A stretch of DNA of 64,000 nt from the NCBI GenBank assembly GCA_963696875.1, contig CAVOLQ010000004.1:124001-188000 (forward strand). Direction: 5' to 3'. The notes beneath the pieces were generated by a model. It had not been told where the DNA came from. It ran no database searches and saw only the letters and a program-made list of their open reading frames with translations. Below, piece by piece: positions 9,416 through 18,832 of this stretch; position 1 is the stretch's first letter; every line of letters starts with the position of its first letter. A program made the translations under genes and the position numbers. Source of the DNA: Albibacterium sp963696875. GTDB lineage: Bacteria > Bacteroidota > Bacteroidia > Sphingobacteriales > Sphingobacteriaceae.

Positions 9416-10582
9416 TTAGGAAATAATCACTTTCCTTCCTCTTTCGGTTTGTACAATTTTATATCTTAAATTAAAATACTCCAATATCTCTAAGGCTTGC
9501 GAAGCGTTGACATTTTTGTAAACCTCGCCCCATAATTTAATGTCTGGTATTTTGCCTTTAAACTCCACCTCTACATCATACCACCTTGAAAATTGCCGCA
9601 TCACATTCTCGATGTCTGACCCTTGAAATTGAAACAGGCCATTTTTCCAAGCCATTGCATTCGATGGGTCCACAGTTGATACATTAATACCATTATTTAA
9701 AGTAACTACAGATTGTTGGCCTGGTAAAAGTAACTTCGACTGAGACGTCGAAAGCTGTGTAACCTGAATGCTTCCTTCCAGTAAGGTGGTTACCGTTGAA
9801 GCTTCATCAATATAAGAGTTAATATTAAAATGAGTTCCCAATACTTTGACTTCCTGATCAGAAGTTTTAATAATAAATGGCATTTTCTTATTAGCCAAGT
9901 TTTGGACAGTATTTACTTCAAAATAAGCCTCCCCGGATAGTTCCACAGACCTTTCATTACCTGTAAAAGCCGTAGGAAAGGTTAAAGAAGAAGCTGCATT
10001 CAGCCATACTTTTGTTCCGTCGGCAAGAACAATTTGATATTGCCCTCCTTTTGGTGTTGAGATCGTATTGTATTGAGGTGCGGCCGCCAAGCCACTTTCA
10101 TTCTGAATAAAAGTATAGGTCAACAAACCGTCTGCAGCTTTTGTTACTTTCATTCCTTCTTGTTCTGCAATCTTGCCTTTCAATGCGTCGTCCAACGAAA
10201 TAACTGAACCGTCTGCCAGCGTCAAAGTGGCTCTATTCCCTCCAGGAGAGATATCGGTTTCTACTGGAAGACTTTCATTAGTTAAGCTCAATGAAGTGAA
10301 CTCATTATTACTCATGTAAAAATAAAACCCAATCGATAAAGTGATTAAGACCACAGCTGCTGCAGTAATACGAACAATAAGTGGGGTGACTTTTCTTTCC
10401 TTATTTTTAGGCAGCGAATTGGAGATATTTTGCAAGTCCTCTTCAAGCTCTTCTTCAGACAAATCGACTGCGTCATCATTTATTTGTCGGTTATACCAAG
10501 TTTCAATTAACGCTCTTTCTTCATCTGTGCATTTCCCGGCATTATATTTAAAAAGTAATTGTTGTATTTCTTTTTTGTCCAT
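9416..10582 (-). CDS. FecR-family anti-sigma factor
   Basis: Inner-membrane anti-sigma factor, 388 aa. It has an acidic cytoplasmic N-terminus (residues 1-64), one transmembrane segment (about 66-89), a periplasmic FecR domain (about 175-275, with GGQYQIVLADGTKVWLNA and LSGEAYFEV) and a C-terminal DUF4974-like domain (about 315-388). In this family the periplasmic domain senses the STN domain of the cognate TonB receptor and releases the ECF sigma factor. It follows the ECF sigma gene by 90 bp. The phosphatase gene inserted between it and susC interrupts the usual sigma-fecR-susC-susD order. Confidence 0.94.
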   Translation of the reverse strand: MDKKEIQQLLFKYNAGKCTDEERALIETWYNRQINDDAVDLSEEELEEDLQNISNSLPKNKERKVTPLIVRITAAAVVLITLSIGFYFYMSNNEFTSLSLTNESLPVETDISPGGNRATLTLADGSVISLDDALKGKIAEQEGMKVTKAADGLLTYTFIQNESGLAAAPQYNTISTPKGGQYQIVLADGTKVWLNAASSLTFPTAFTGNERSVELSGEAYFEVNTVQNLANKKMPFIIKTSDQEVKVLGTHFNINSYIDEASTVTTLLEGSIQVTQLSTSQSKLLLPGQQSVVTLNNGINVSTVDPSNAMAWKNGLFQFQGSDIENVMRQFSRWYDVEVEFKGKIPDIKLWGEVYKNVNASQALEILEYFNLRYKIVQTERGRKVIIS

Positions 10583-10672
10583 AGTGTCAATGGCATTAAT
10601 ATCTGCTTATTAAAGTATAGACACTTAGCGCAGGGCTTGGGCGTAAGAAAAAGAAAAAATTTTGTAAATAAC

Positions 10673-11245
10673 TTAAAGAAAAGGAAATATGGTTAAGAAA
10701 TGACTAAATTTTATTCGGAGGACTTTCAAAGCATTGTTGACATGTTTTTTAACGGTAGTTTCAGAAAGATCAAGCTGCTCTGCAATTTCCCGGTGGCTTA
10801 AATGCAAAGTTCTACTCAACTTAAATACATGTTGCATTTTGATAGGCAGAGCGTCAATCTCTTTTTCAATAAGCATTGCCAATTCTTTTTCGCGAATCAA
10901 ATGATCTGTAACAGAATTCCCGTCCAAAATAGATCGTTGAAGCGAAGTGAAGTAGGTCGATTCGATTTCCTTATGAGAGATTACCCGAAGTGCACGATTA
11001 CGAATTGCATTATATAAATATCCTGCGAGATGGGTTCTCAAATCAAAATCAGATCGCTTCATCCAAATGACCGTAAAAAGTTCTTGAACAATGTCTCTCG
11101 CTTCTTCTCGATCATTCAATAACTTGTAAGCATGGATATACAATATACCAGAATACCGATTATAAATCTCAGTATACGCATTATAATCATCCTCTTTTAA
11201 AAAGGATAATAGCTCGTGGTCGGTGTTATTTTGATAGGGCAACAT
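10673..11245 (-). CDS. ECF RNA polymerase sigma factor
   Basis: Sigma-70 family ECF factor of the Bacteroidetes FecR-linked type, 190 aa. The sigma-2 region spans about residues 18-65 (AYTEIYNRYSG, REEARDIVQELFTVIWMKR) and the sigma-4 HTH about 125-175 (LHLSHREIAEQLDLSETTVK). It is the first gene of the minus-strand phosphatase/SusCD locus, divergent from the hydrolase at 11427. It presumably directs transcription of the downstream susC operon when released by the FecR protein. Confidence 0.95.
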   Translation of the reverse strand: MLPYQNNTDHELLSFLKEDDYNAYTEIYNRYSGILYIHAYKLLNDREEARDIVQELFTVIWMKRSDFDLRTHLAGYLYNAIRNRALRVISHKEIESTYFTSLQRSILDGNSVTDHLIREKELAMLIEKEIDALPIKMQHVFKLSRTLHLSHREIAEQLDLSETTVKKHVNNALKVLRIKFSHFLTIFPFL

Positions 11246-11361
11246 GTTATATTCATAACGAACTTATAAAAAATTATATAAAAAAGAAAGTATTTCCAAT
11301 AGAAATCCAAATCTAATCAACAATTCCATTACAATTCCCTCGTTATTGTCCGTTTTTTTTA

Positions 11362-11369
11362 TATTTTTG
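11362..11369 (+). promoter_or_regulatory. Possible Bacteroidetes -7 element (TATTTTTG)
   Basis: An exact match to TAnnTTTG lies 58 bp before the hydrolase start. An upstream TTG at 11346 is only 13 bp away, closer than the usual -33 spacing, so this is a weak call. Confidence 0.3.
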
Positions 11370-11426
11370 ATAATAGCTCATCTTTCGAGCTTACACCTTT
11401 GAAAATGAATTCTCTTTAAAACTATC

Positions 11427-13526
11427 ATGAATATGCAGACTCCAAAATCTGAAATAAACAATGGTCGTGATAGCTTCATTCCGATGAAACTCATAGCTGG
11501 ATTATTTTTTTTATATTTTATTCATTTTTCGATTCCTATGCTTGCCGAAGATAAATTACCAAAGGTTTATGATAATGAACATAGCGACAAGATCGCCAAA
11601 TCCCTGCGCTCATTAGCAAAAGATAAAGCCGCTCATTCCATATTGCCGGTAGAAAGCAAGGAATTCATAGAATTCACCAAAACTATTCGTAACAACGTTA
11701 TCCAGCAGTCGGGTGCTCTTATAAACCAAAAACTTCCTTTAAATTATACAGAAACGGGAAGCGTTAAAAAGGAGGGCTACACCATTAAAAACATTAGCTT
11801 TCAAACACGCCCAGGTGTATATGCTACAGCTAACCTCTATGTTCCAGACGGCGAAGGTGTATTTCCCGCTGCAATCATTACTCACGGACACTGGGATCAT
11901 GGCCGCCGGTCCGAACTATTCCAGTCCGTTGCCCATATGCTTGCTAGCAACGGCTATGTCTGTTTAAATATGGATGCTTGGGGTGCGGGCGAGCGCACCA
12001 CGATCCATGAAGAGCATGAATACCACGGCTCAAACCTTGGTGCCTCCTTAATGAATGTCGGAGAAACCTTATTAGGCATGCAGGTTACCGATAATTCCAG
12101 AGGAGTAGACCTATTAGCAAGCTTTTCCTACGTTGATAAAAATAATATAGGAGCAACGGGAGCAAGTGGTGGTGGAAACCAAGCGATGTGGCTTGCCGCA
12201 TTGGACAGTCGTATCAAAGCCGTAGTACCCGTCGTAAGCATCGGCACATTTCAGTCTTACATCATGAACAGCAATTGTATTTGCGAGCTACTGCCCAATG
12301 GAATGACTTTTACAGAAGAAGCAGGTATCCTAAGCTTAATAGCACCAAGAGCGCTTACCATCATGAATGCCAAGAAGGATTTAAATAAAGCTTTTGCTGT
12401 TGACCAAATGCTCCAAACCTATCAGCAGGTAAAACCTGTCTATCAACATTTAGCCTCGGAAGAAAAACTCAGTTATGAGCTTTTTGATACAGGCCACGGC
12501 TACTGGCCAGAAATGCAGGAAGCAATGGTACGCTCCTTCAACAAGTTTTTAACCAAAAGAAATCCAGAAGAGAGCATAAAAATTACGCCATTTCATTTCG
12601 TTGACCCTAAACTGTTAGCAACCTATGCAGTGGGAGAAAGACCTAAAACAATTACAACGACAGCTGAATTTTGCCAAGTAAAAGGTGAAGAATTTCGCCA
12701 AGTATTACTTAACCAAACTAGAATAGATAAAACCCGAAAACTGGAAGAATTAAAAAAGATTTTGCACCTAGATGCTACTTCAAAAATCAGTCAAATTGAG
12801 GAGTTCCCTTCTAAGGATGGATGGCTTCGCATGGCAATTAAAGGAAGTGATAACCAAGAAATCCCTATCCTCTATTATGGTCCCAATAGAACAAAAAAGC
12901 AGTATACGATTCTCCTACATGCCAATGGCAAGGAAGGTGTTTCCACAGCTTTAATCGAGCAATTGAAAAAACAAGGACAAGGAATAATTCTTCCAGACCT
13001 GTGGGGAACCGGTGAAAACTCATCTCCTGAAGCCATAAAAATCACTGGAGCACTTCCTCCTTTTCATACCCTTTCACGATCGGCATTATGGCTGGGTAAT
13101 ACGATCATGGGTAAATGGGTAAAAGATATCATTCTTGTCACTCAATTCTTGAAAGAGAAGCGCCAGGCGGAACACATCACAATTGATGCAAATAAAGAAA
13201 CTGGATTGAGCGCATTAATCTCGTCAACATTAACCGATGCAGCTTCATCTGTCACGTTGCGCGAAAGTCCTATTAGCTATCAATTTGATACAAGAACCGG
13301 AATCGATTATTATAATATGGCGGTTCATATACCAGGAATTTTAAAGTGGGGAGATGTGTCCCTTATGGCAGCGCTTTCCAATTCTGATCTTCACTTTATA
13401 AGCCCCCTTACTCTTTCCGGAAGAAGTTTAGAAACTACAGAACAAGTACAGACAGAACATGATTTCAAGAAATTAAGAGTCCTTCTTTCCACAAACGAAA
13501 ACACAAAAATAACTTGGATAAATTAA
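11427..13526 (+). CDS. Exported alpha/beta hydrolase (acetylxylan-esterase-like), two-domain
   Basis: Secreted serine hydrolase, 699 aa. The N-terminal half is an alpha/beta-hydrolase with ITHGHWDHGRR, nucleophile elbow GATGASGGG (S247) and DTGHGYWP carrying the likely catalytic H357. The C-terminal half (about 430-680) looks like a second, degenerate hydrolase-like domain without an obvious Ser-His pair. The 11427 ATG leaves a hydrophilic extension; the internal start at 11484 (MKLIAGLFFLYFIHF) gives a normal signal peptide and is preferred. The GH109 gene follows after 10 bp, so it probably removes an ester group from the same carbohydrate. The substrate is not evident. Confidence 0.88.
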   Translation: MNMQTPKSEINNGRDSFIPMKLIAGLFFLYFIHFSIPMLAEDKLPKVYDNEHSDKIAKSLRSLAKDKAAHSILPVESKEFIEFTKTIRNNVIQQSGALINQKLPLNYTETGSVKKEGYTIKNISFQTRPGVYATANLYVPDGEGVFPAAIITHGHWDHGRRSELFQSVAHMLASNGYVCLNMDAWGAGERTTIHEEHEYHGSNLGASLMNVGETLLGMQVTDNSRGVDLLASFSYVDKNNIGATGASGGGNQAMWLAALDSRIKAVVPVVSIGTFQSYIMNSNCICELLPNGMTFTEEAGILSLIAPRALTIMNAKKDLNKAFAVDQMLQTYQQVKPVYQHLASEEKLSYELFDTGHGYWPEMQEAMVRSFNKFLTKRNPEESIKITPFHFVDPKLLATYAVGERPKTITTTAEFCQVKGEEFRQVLLNQTRIDKTRKLEELKKILHLDATSKISQIEEFPSKDGWLRMAIKGSDNQEIPILYYGPNRTKKQYTILLHANGKEGVSTALIEQLKKQGQGIILPDLWGTGENSSPEAIKITGALPPFHTLSRSALWLGNTIMGKWVKDIILVTQFLKEKRQAEHITIDANKETGLSALISSTLTDAASSVTLRESPISYQFDTRTGIDYYNMAVHIPGILKWGDVSLMAALSNSDLHFISPLTLSGRSLETTEQVQTEHDFKKLRVLLSTNENTKITWIN

Positions 13527-13536
13527 CCCTAATGAA

Positions 13537-14949
13537 ATGAGTACCAATCGCAGAAACTTCTTAAAACTTACCGGACTAGCAAGCTTAGGCCTAGCCGGAT
13601 CGTCTTTATTAAAACCATCTTCGCTAATGGCGGAGCCACTTGGTGGCACAGCTACCTCCCAACAACATTTTAACATGTCAGGCTACCGGGCCCCCAAATT
13701 GGACACTGTCAGAATTGGCTTTGTTGGTACTGGGAACAGAGGTGCCGCAGCGGTAGAAAGACAGAGTTACATCCAGGGCGTGTCCATCAAAGCCATTTGT
13801 GATGTTCGTCCAGAACAGGCGGCATTGGCAAAGGCAAGAATAAAAACTACTGGGCATGAAGCAAGATTATATACTAAAAATGCAGAATCGTGGAAAGAAG
13901 TATGCGACCGCGACGATATTGACCTTATTTACATTGCTACCCACTGGGAATTGCATGCTCCCATCGCTTTGTATGCCATGGAACAGGGAAAACACGTCGC
14001 AGTAGAAATACCAGCTGCAACGACAATAGAAGACTGCTGGAAATTGGTAGAGACCTCAGAAAGAACCCGAAAACACTGTGTTATCTTAGAAAATTGTTGC
14101 TATGACTTCTTTGAACTAATGACCCTAAATATGGCCAGACAGGGATTCTTTGGAGACATTGTTCATTGTGAAGGGGCGTATATCCATGATATTTTAGAGA
14201 GCATGTTCTCGCAAGAAAGAAGATGGGACCTTTGGAGATTACAAGAAAATTCTACCAAAAATGGAAATTTATACCCTACTCATGGCCTTGGCCCAATTGC
14301 CCAAGTGTTAGATATCAACCGCGGAGACCGAATGGAATATATGACATCCATGCAATCAAACGATTTCATGATGAGCAAAATGGCAAAAGAGTTCGCTGCC
14401 AAAGACGATTTCTACAAACCTTATTCTGGGAGAAATTTTAGAGGAAATATGAACACCAGCTCGATCCGTACAAGCAAAGGCAAAACGATCATGTTGCAAC
14501 ACGACGTAACTTCCCCAAGACCCTATTCAAGAATTCATTTGGTAAGTGGGACTAAAGCTACGGCTCAGAAATATCCATTACCCGCAAGAATTTCAACCAA
14601 TCATGAAGGTTGGGTTTCTGACGAGGAGTTTCAAGCCTTAGAAAAGCAATATACACCTGCGATCGTTAATAAACTTGGGGAGATGGCTAAAAAGATTGGT
14701 GGTCATGGTGGAATGGATTTCTTGATGGACTGGCGCTTAATTGATTGCCTAAGAAATGGCTTACCCGTTGATATGGATGTCTATGACGCAGCAGCTTGGA
14801 GTTCTATAAGTCCGCTAAGTGTATGGTCGGCCGCTAATCGTTCCGCACCAATCGATATCCCTGACTTTACTAGAGGCTCGTGGAAAAACAATACTCCAGT
14901 AGATATTTCTTTAAAAGAAGGAGCTAATACCGACGTGCGCTTAGCCTAA
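13537..14949 (+). CDS. GH109-type glycosidase, Gfo/Idh/MocA fold (alpha-N-acetylgalactosaminidase family)
   Basis: NAD-dependent glycosidase of family GH109, 470 aa. The N-terminus has a twin-arginine signal (NRRNFLK, residues 4-10), as expected for export with bound NAD. The Rossmann motif IGFVGTGNRG follows near 60-70. The YPTHGLGP motif (Y246, H249) matches the active-site tyrosine and histidine described for Elizabethkingia NagA, and the C-terminal GHGGMDFLMDWRLIDCL is characteristic of the family. GH109 enzymes cleave alpha-linked GalNAc by an oxidation-elimination mechanism. It is co-transcribed with the esterase upstream and converges on the DUF1080 gene. Confidence 0.9.
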   Translation: MSTNRRNFLKLTGLASLGLAGSSLLKPSSLMAEPLGGTATSQQHFNMSGYRAPKLDTVRIGFVGTGNRGAAAVERQSYIQGVSIKAICDVRPEQAALAKARIKTTGHEARLYTKNAESWKEVCDRDDIDLIYIATHWELHAPIALYAMEQGKHVAVEIPAATTIEDCWKLVETSERTRKHCVILENCCYDFFELMTLNMARQGFFGDIVHCEGAYIHDILESMFSQERRWDLWRLQENSTKNGNLYPTHGLGPIAQVLDINRGDRMEYMTSMQSNDFMMSKMAKEFAAKDDFYKPYSGRNFRGNMNTSSIRTSKGKTIMLQHDVTSPRPYSRIHLVSGTKATAQKYPLPARISTNHEGWVSDEEFQALEKQYTPAIVNKLGEMAKKIGGHGGMDFLMDWRLIDCLRNGLPVDMDVYDAAAWSSISPLSVWSAANRSAPIDIPDFTRGSWKNNTPVDISLKEGANTDVRLA

Positions 14950-14963
14950 GTAAATACGAATAT

Positions 14964-15003
14964 TTGCTCCTTAGCTTCAGAAGTTACAGAATCTGAGGAG
15001 CAA
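14964..15003. terminator. Hairpin between convergent genes
   Basis: TTGCTCCT at 14964-14971 pairs with AGGAGCAA at 14996-15003, with three further pairs inside (one G-U). It lies between the GH109 gene and the DUF1080 gene and spans the latter's stop codon. No strong T-run follows on either strand, so the terminator call is tentative. Confidence 0.35.
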
Positions 15004-15739
15004 CTTGATCTGTTGAGCTTACACCCGGCGGCATCTCAATTAAGGAAAAATTGCGGAAATGGATCTCTGAACCTTCCGCTTCCAAACAAAGGTATCCTTT
15101 CTTAATAGTAGATTGACTGATACCGTTTACAAATTTACCATTCACAGAAAGTTTGATTACCCCGTCGATACAGACAACATCGTATGTATTCCAGGTTCCC
15201 TTTCCCGTTGCCCTATTTTCAACAGATTTACTCCGTTCGCCTCTTGGATTATCAGGAATAATTTTCACCCCTCCTACTCCAAAAAGCTCTCCATGAACAT
15301 AGGCGACCGGAGGCTTAACTCCGTCCCGCATGTTCCGGTTCACCCAATCCAATTCCAGCATTTGTACCTCTACACCACCGGGGAGTCTGCTCTTTTCATC
15401 TGGCTTGGCATCGCTCCAAACAAAAATACCTGAATTTCCTCCCGGTTCCATATGCATCCATTCCACATGCAAGATAAAGTTCTCATATTGCTTTTCGGAG
15501 CGCATTACTCCAATGGGAAGGCCTGTAGTTTTTAAAATATCTTGGTCTAAAGTCCAGGTATCAGGATCAGTATTGACATTGATCCATTTAATCGTTTCGG
15601 CTTTGACTGTTTTACCGGTTGTTATGGCATCTATGTTCTGTACCGTTCCAAATTCAATAAGCGAATTTTGGGCAAGCGACGAAAACACATTCCCAAACAA
15701 AGCAAATCCGAGCACTAAAACTTTTATAACACCTTTCAT
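14984..15739 (-). CDS. DUF1080 (3-keto-disaccharide hydrolase-like) secreted protein
   Basis: Exported beta-jellyroll protein, 251 aa, signal peptide residues 1-23 (VFSSLAQ). One DUF1080 domain fills the rest; diagnostic segments are ENFILHVEWMHMEPGGNSGIF (in part), GGVEVQMLELDW and GTWNTYDVVC. DUF1080 proteins are now associated with hydrolysis or lyase cleavage of 3-keto-glycosides. Here it is the last gene of an operon with a Gfo/Idh oxidoreductase and a cytochrome-linked sugar dehydrogenase, either of which could produce a 3-keto sugar, which supports that reading. Acts in the periplasm. Confidence 0.88.
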   Translation of the reverse strand: MKGVIKVLVLGFALFGNVFSSLAQNSLIEFGTVQNIDAITTGKTVKAETIKWINVNTDPDTWTLDQDILKTTGLPIGVMRSEKQYENFILHVEWMHMEPGGNSGIFVWSDAKPDEKSRLPGGVEVQMLELDWVNRNMRDGVKPPVAYVHGELFGVGGVKIIPDNPRGERSKSVENRATGKGTWNTYDVVCIDGVIKLSVNGKFVNGISQSTIKKGYLCLEAEGSEIHFRNFSLIEMPPGVSSTDQVAPQIL

Positions 15740-15761
15740 AAAAACCGTTTAAAATCTTAAT

Positions 15762-17060
15762 TTAAACCACTTTGGTAATCCCTGGAATGGCTACCGGGGG
15801 ATTATCAAATTTTAAATCCCAGCTATATTCTTCTATTTTTGGACCAATAGATATATCTGAATTAAACGCTTGATCCCAAGTAATTGCTTGTCCGCTATAG
15901 CCTACCATTCTGGTCCAAATAGCCAGCATCGTACTATTTGCCATCCATTCGCCATCATTTATCGCTTTGCCATTTCGTATTGCCGCAAACAATTCGTCAT
16001 GCTGAGTTTGGTACATATTGTTTTTCTCTCCGTCGTAACTCCAGTTGTTTTTGCCGTTAATTTCATATTTTCTACCGATGGCAACATTGGCATTTCCTTC
16101 GGTTCCTAAAACGTCTACCGAATTCCGATTAGCAACACCAGCTTGTTGCCGTGCAAAGTGTATTCCTTTAGCACCGTTGGCGTATTCGAACTCTACAGCA
16201 AAGTGGTCATATACATTCCCATACACCTCATTCACTCGAACTTGTCGTCCTCCCGTCCCTATGGCGCTGATAGGCATTACATCACCCATCACCCAAGACA
16301 TCATGTCTAAGCTATGCACCGCCTGCTCAACAATAAAATCTCCTGAGAGCCAATTGTAATAAAGCCAATTTCGCATTTGATAGGTCATGTCAGTCCATCC
16401 CGGTTGGCGTGGAATGGACCAAAGCTCGCCGCCATAGCGAAAGGTAGAGACCGTTTTTATCTCCCCTATATCCCCATTAAGCACTCTTCCAAAAGTCGCC
16501 CTATTAGGCAAGTCATAACGGAAGCAAAATCCCGAAACCAATGATAAATTCTTTTCTTTTGCTTTTTGCGCCGCTGCCAATACCTTTCTTACACCTGGTG
16601 CATCCACTGCAACCGGTTTCTCGCAAAACACATGCTTTCCTGCATTTATTGCCATCGTTAAGTGGTCGGGCCGGAAAGCAGGTGGAGTCGTTAATAAAAC
16701 GACATCCACATCTGAATTAATCACTTTCTGATAAGCGTCAAAGCCAATAAACTTATTTTTCTTATCTACTTTCATTTTAGTAGGCTCAACGGTCATCAGT
16801 GCCGAATAAGCTTCCTCTAACTTATCTTCAAAAACATCCCCCATTACGGTGATCACCACGTTAGGGTCAGCTCTCAAAGCCTGCAGCGCCGCACCTGTAC
16901 CACGGCCACCACAACCAATCAATCCTACTCTCAATGTTGGTTTTTTAGACGCAAACAAGGGACTTGAGATCCCTGTGTTTAAGGCAATTGCCCCTCCAAT
17001 TACGGCTGCGCCTTTTATAAAGGCGCGCCTATTTGTAATCAAATTTTCCTTCTGTTTCAT
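15762..17060 (-). CDS. Tat-exported Gfo/Idh/MocA family oxidoreductase
   Basis: NAD(P)-dependent sugar oxidoreductase, 432 aa. Tat signal NRRAFIKGAA (residues 9-18); Rossmann motif VGLIGCGGRGTG near 44-55; family motif HVFCEKPVAVD, whose Lys is the usual catalytic residue; and AVHSLDMMSWVMG in the C-terminal domain. The start codon overlaps the stop of the upstream cytochrome c gene (ATGA), so the two are translationally coupled. The DUF1080 gene follows 22 bp later. The likely role is oxidation of a sugar hydroxyl before cleavage by DUF1080; the true substrate is unknown. Confidence 0.9.
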   Translation of the reverse strand: MKQKENLITNRRAFIKGAAVIGGAIALNTGISSPLFASKKPTLRVGLIGCGGRGTGAALQALRADPNVVITVMGDVFEDKLEEAYSALMTVEPTKMKVDKKNKFIGFDAYQKVINSDVDVVLLTTPPAFRPDHLTMAINAGKHVFCEKPVAVDAPGVRKVLAAAQKAKEKNLSLVSGFCFRYDLPNRATFGRVLNGDIGEIKTVSTFRYGGELWSIPRQPGWTDMTYQMRNWLYYNWLSGDFIVEQAVHSLDMMSWVMGDVMPISAIGTGGRQVRVNEVYGNVYDHFAVEFEYANGAKGIHFARQQAGVANRNSVDVLGTEGNANVAIGRKYEINGKNNWSYDGEKNNMYQTQHDELFAAIRNGKAINDGEWMANSTMLAIWTRMVGYSGQAITWDQAFNSDISIGPKIEEYSWDLKFDNPPVAIPGITKVV

Positions 17061-18832
17061 CGTTTACCTGCTCTTACTCTTGCTACTTCATGCGGCGATA
17101 CCGCATCTGCACTATTTCCAAAACTTTTTCTAATATACGTTAATACTTTCGCAACGTCATCATCACTTAAAAAGCTATGTTGCGGCATAATGCTATTATA
17201 AGGTTTTCCTTTAACTTCGATCGGGCCTTCCAAACCATTCAAAATAACATCGATTAGCTTTCTCTTATCCCTGCCAATTACCCATTCTGATTGGTCAAGA
17301 GGCGGGAACCTTGCTCCGTCACCTTTACCATCACCTTGATGACAAGTGCCACAATAGATTTTATAAACCTTCTCTCCTCCAAATACCATTCCTTTATCCA
17401 AATTATCTTTCTCTTCATCAGGGGTAGCAATATGGGATAAAGATTTTCTCTTTTCCATACCGGCCAATTGTTCGGTACCGAATTTCTTCTTATTGCCTTT
17501 GTACATAGTACGCCAGATCTTACCTTTTTCGGTATCAGAAATATAAACCGAACCATCCTTGCCCATTGAAAGCCCCATTGGTCTGTACACAGCATCACGA
17601 ACGTTCATGATGGTATCCAATCCTGAAAATCCGTCAGCAAATATCTCCCAATTATCGTAAGCTCCATTATTGAAAGGAACAAAGGCGATAAAGTATCCCG
17701 ATTGTGGATAGGGTGCCCGATTAGTTGATCCATGAAAAGCAATGAATGCACCTTTTTTATAACGCTCAGGAAATTGATCTCCTGTATAAAAGAAAATATC
17801 ATTAGGTGCCCAATGGCCAGGAAAACCGATCAATGGTTTTACGAATTGAGAACCATCGCCCAACTCTGCAGCATAGCCCAAGTATTCTGGGTTTATGACC
17901 CTTTTTCCTTGCATTTGGTCATAGTAAAAATAAGGCCATCCCGCATTATCTCCCTCTTTCATTCTCAAGAATTGCTCTGAAGGAAACATAGCACTTTGCC
18001 ATGGCGAATATAAATCTGGCCAAAGGCGCAATAAGTCGTCTCTACCATGTTGAAGAACATACAATGAACTGTCTATAGGGTTCCATTCCATGCCGACCAC
18101 ACTACGTAAGCCAGTAGCGAATAAACTACCATCTTTTTGGGTTTGATCCAGTTTATTAGCATCAAATTTCCAGATTCCACCATGGTCTTCCAATAAAGGG
18201 CATGGGTAAATGCCTGGCGATTGAGGTGTCCTGTTCTGAATTTGGCAGCCGTTTGAGTTGGCACCAAATGCAACATACATATTCCCTTCGGTGTCAAAAG
18301 TGACTGGCTTAGCAATATGTTCGTGACGTCCGTGCTCATGGTCATCCCTAAGGATCAATTCGAACTCGCCATCCGGTACCAGGGTTTCTGGGTTAAGCTT
18401 TTGCCTGAAAACATTTAGTTCAGAGCTGAAATAAATATAGCCATTATAAATTCGCATGGCCGTCCCATAACTGCCCTTGTCGTCGTAATTATTAAATTTC
18501 ACCATGCTATCGGCTTTTCCAAATTCATTCACTCGAATAGCCAAGTTTCCCCCTATTGAATCCGGGAATCTTAATTTCACATAAATATCATCATTATCAT
18601 TAACGGCAATATGCCTAGCACGCCCTTCCAAACTATCAACCACCACTAATGCCTCAAATCCATCCGGCAAAAAGAGGCCACCATTATCTGGATCCCCTTT
18701 AGGCAAATTATTTTTATTCCCACACTGGGAAAAAGCAAACAGCAAACCCAAGAAAAGGATAAAGATTTGCGCGGAAGCTAACCTAAACACAGTATTATTT
18801 TTAAAACTCATTTTTTTGTAAAGTAATTTCAT
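17057..18832 (-). CDS. Sorbosone-dehydrogenase-like beta-propeller fused to cytochrome c, lipoprotein
   Basis: 591 aa. A lipoprotein signal with lipobox cysteine C37 (AFSQC) is followed by a soluble glucose/sorbosone-dehydrogenase-like propeller (about 45-450; for example HGRDDLLRLWPDLYSPW, MGLSMGKDGSVYISDTEKG) and a class I cytochrome c domain (about 480-575). The haem site is C494-C497-H498 with probable axial M549 (NSIMPQH). It should oxidise a sugar or aldehyde in the periplasm and pass electrons to the haem. Whether PQQ is used cannot be told. Start 18832 overlaps the fecR end by 32 bp; M8 at 18811 gives a cleaner signal and an 11-bp overlap. It directly follows an ECF/FecR pair. Confidence 0.87.
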   Translation of the reverse strand: MKLLYKKMSFKNNTVFRLASAQIFILFLGLLFAFSQCGNKNNLPKGDPDNGGLFLPDGFEALVVVDSLEGRARHIAVNDNDDIYVKLRFPDSIGGNLAIRVNEFGKADSMVKFNNYDDKGSYGTAMRIYNGYIYFSSELNVFRQKLNPETLVPDGEFELILRDDHEHGRHEHIAKPVTFDTEGNMYVAFGANSNGCQIQNRTPQSPGIYPCPLLEDHGGIWKFDANKLDQTQKDGSLFATGLRSVVGMEWNPIDSSLYVLQHGRDDLLRLWPDLYSPWQSAMFPSEQFLRMKEGDNAGWPYFYYDQMQGKRVINPEYLGYAAELGDGSQFVKPLIGFPGHWAPNDIFFYTGDQFPERYKKGAFIAFHGSTNRAPYPQSGYFIAFVPFNNGAYDNWEIFADGFSGLDTIMNVRDAVYRPMGLSMGKDGSVYISDTEKGKIWRTMYKGNKKKFGTEQLAGMEKRKSLSHIATPDEEKDNLDKGMVFGGEKVYKIYCGTCHQGDGKGDGARFPPLDQSEWVIGRDKRKLIDVILNGLEGPIEVKGKPYNSIMPQHSFLSDDDVAKVLTYIRKSFGNSADAVSPHEVARVRAGKR

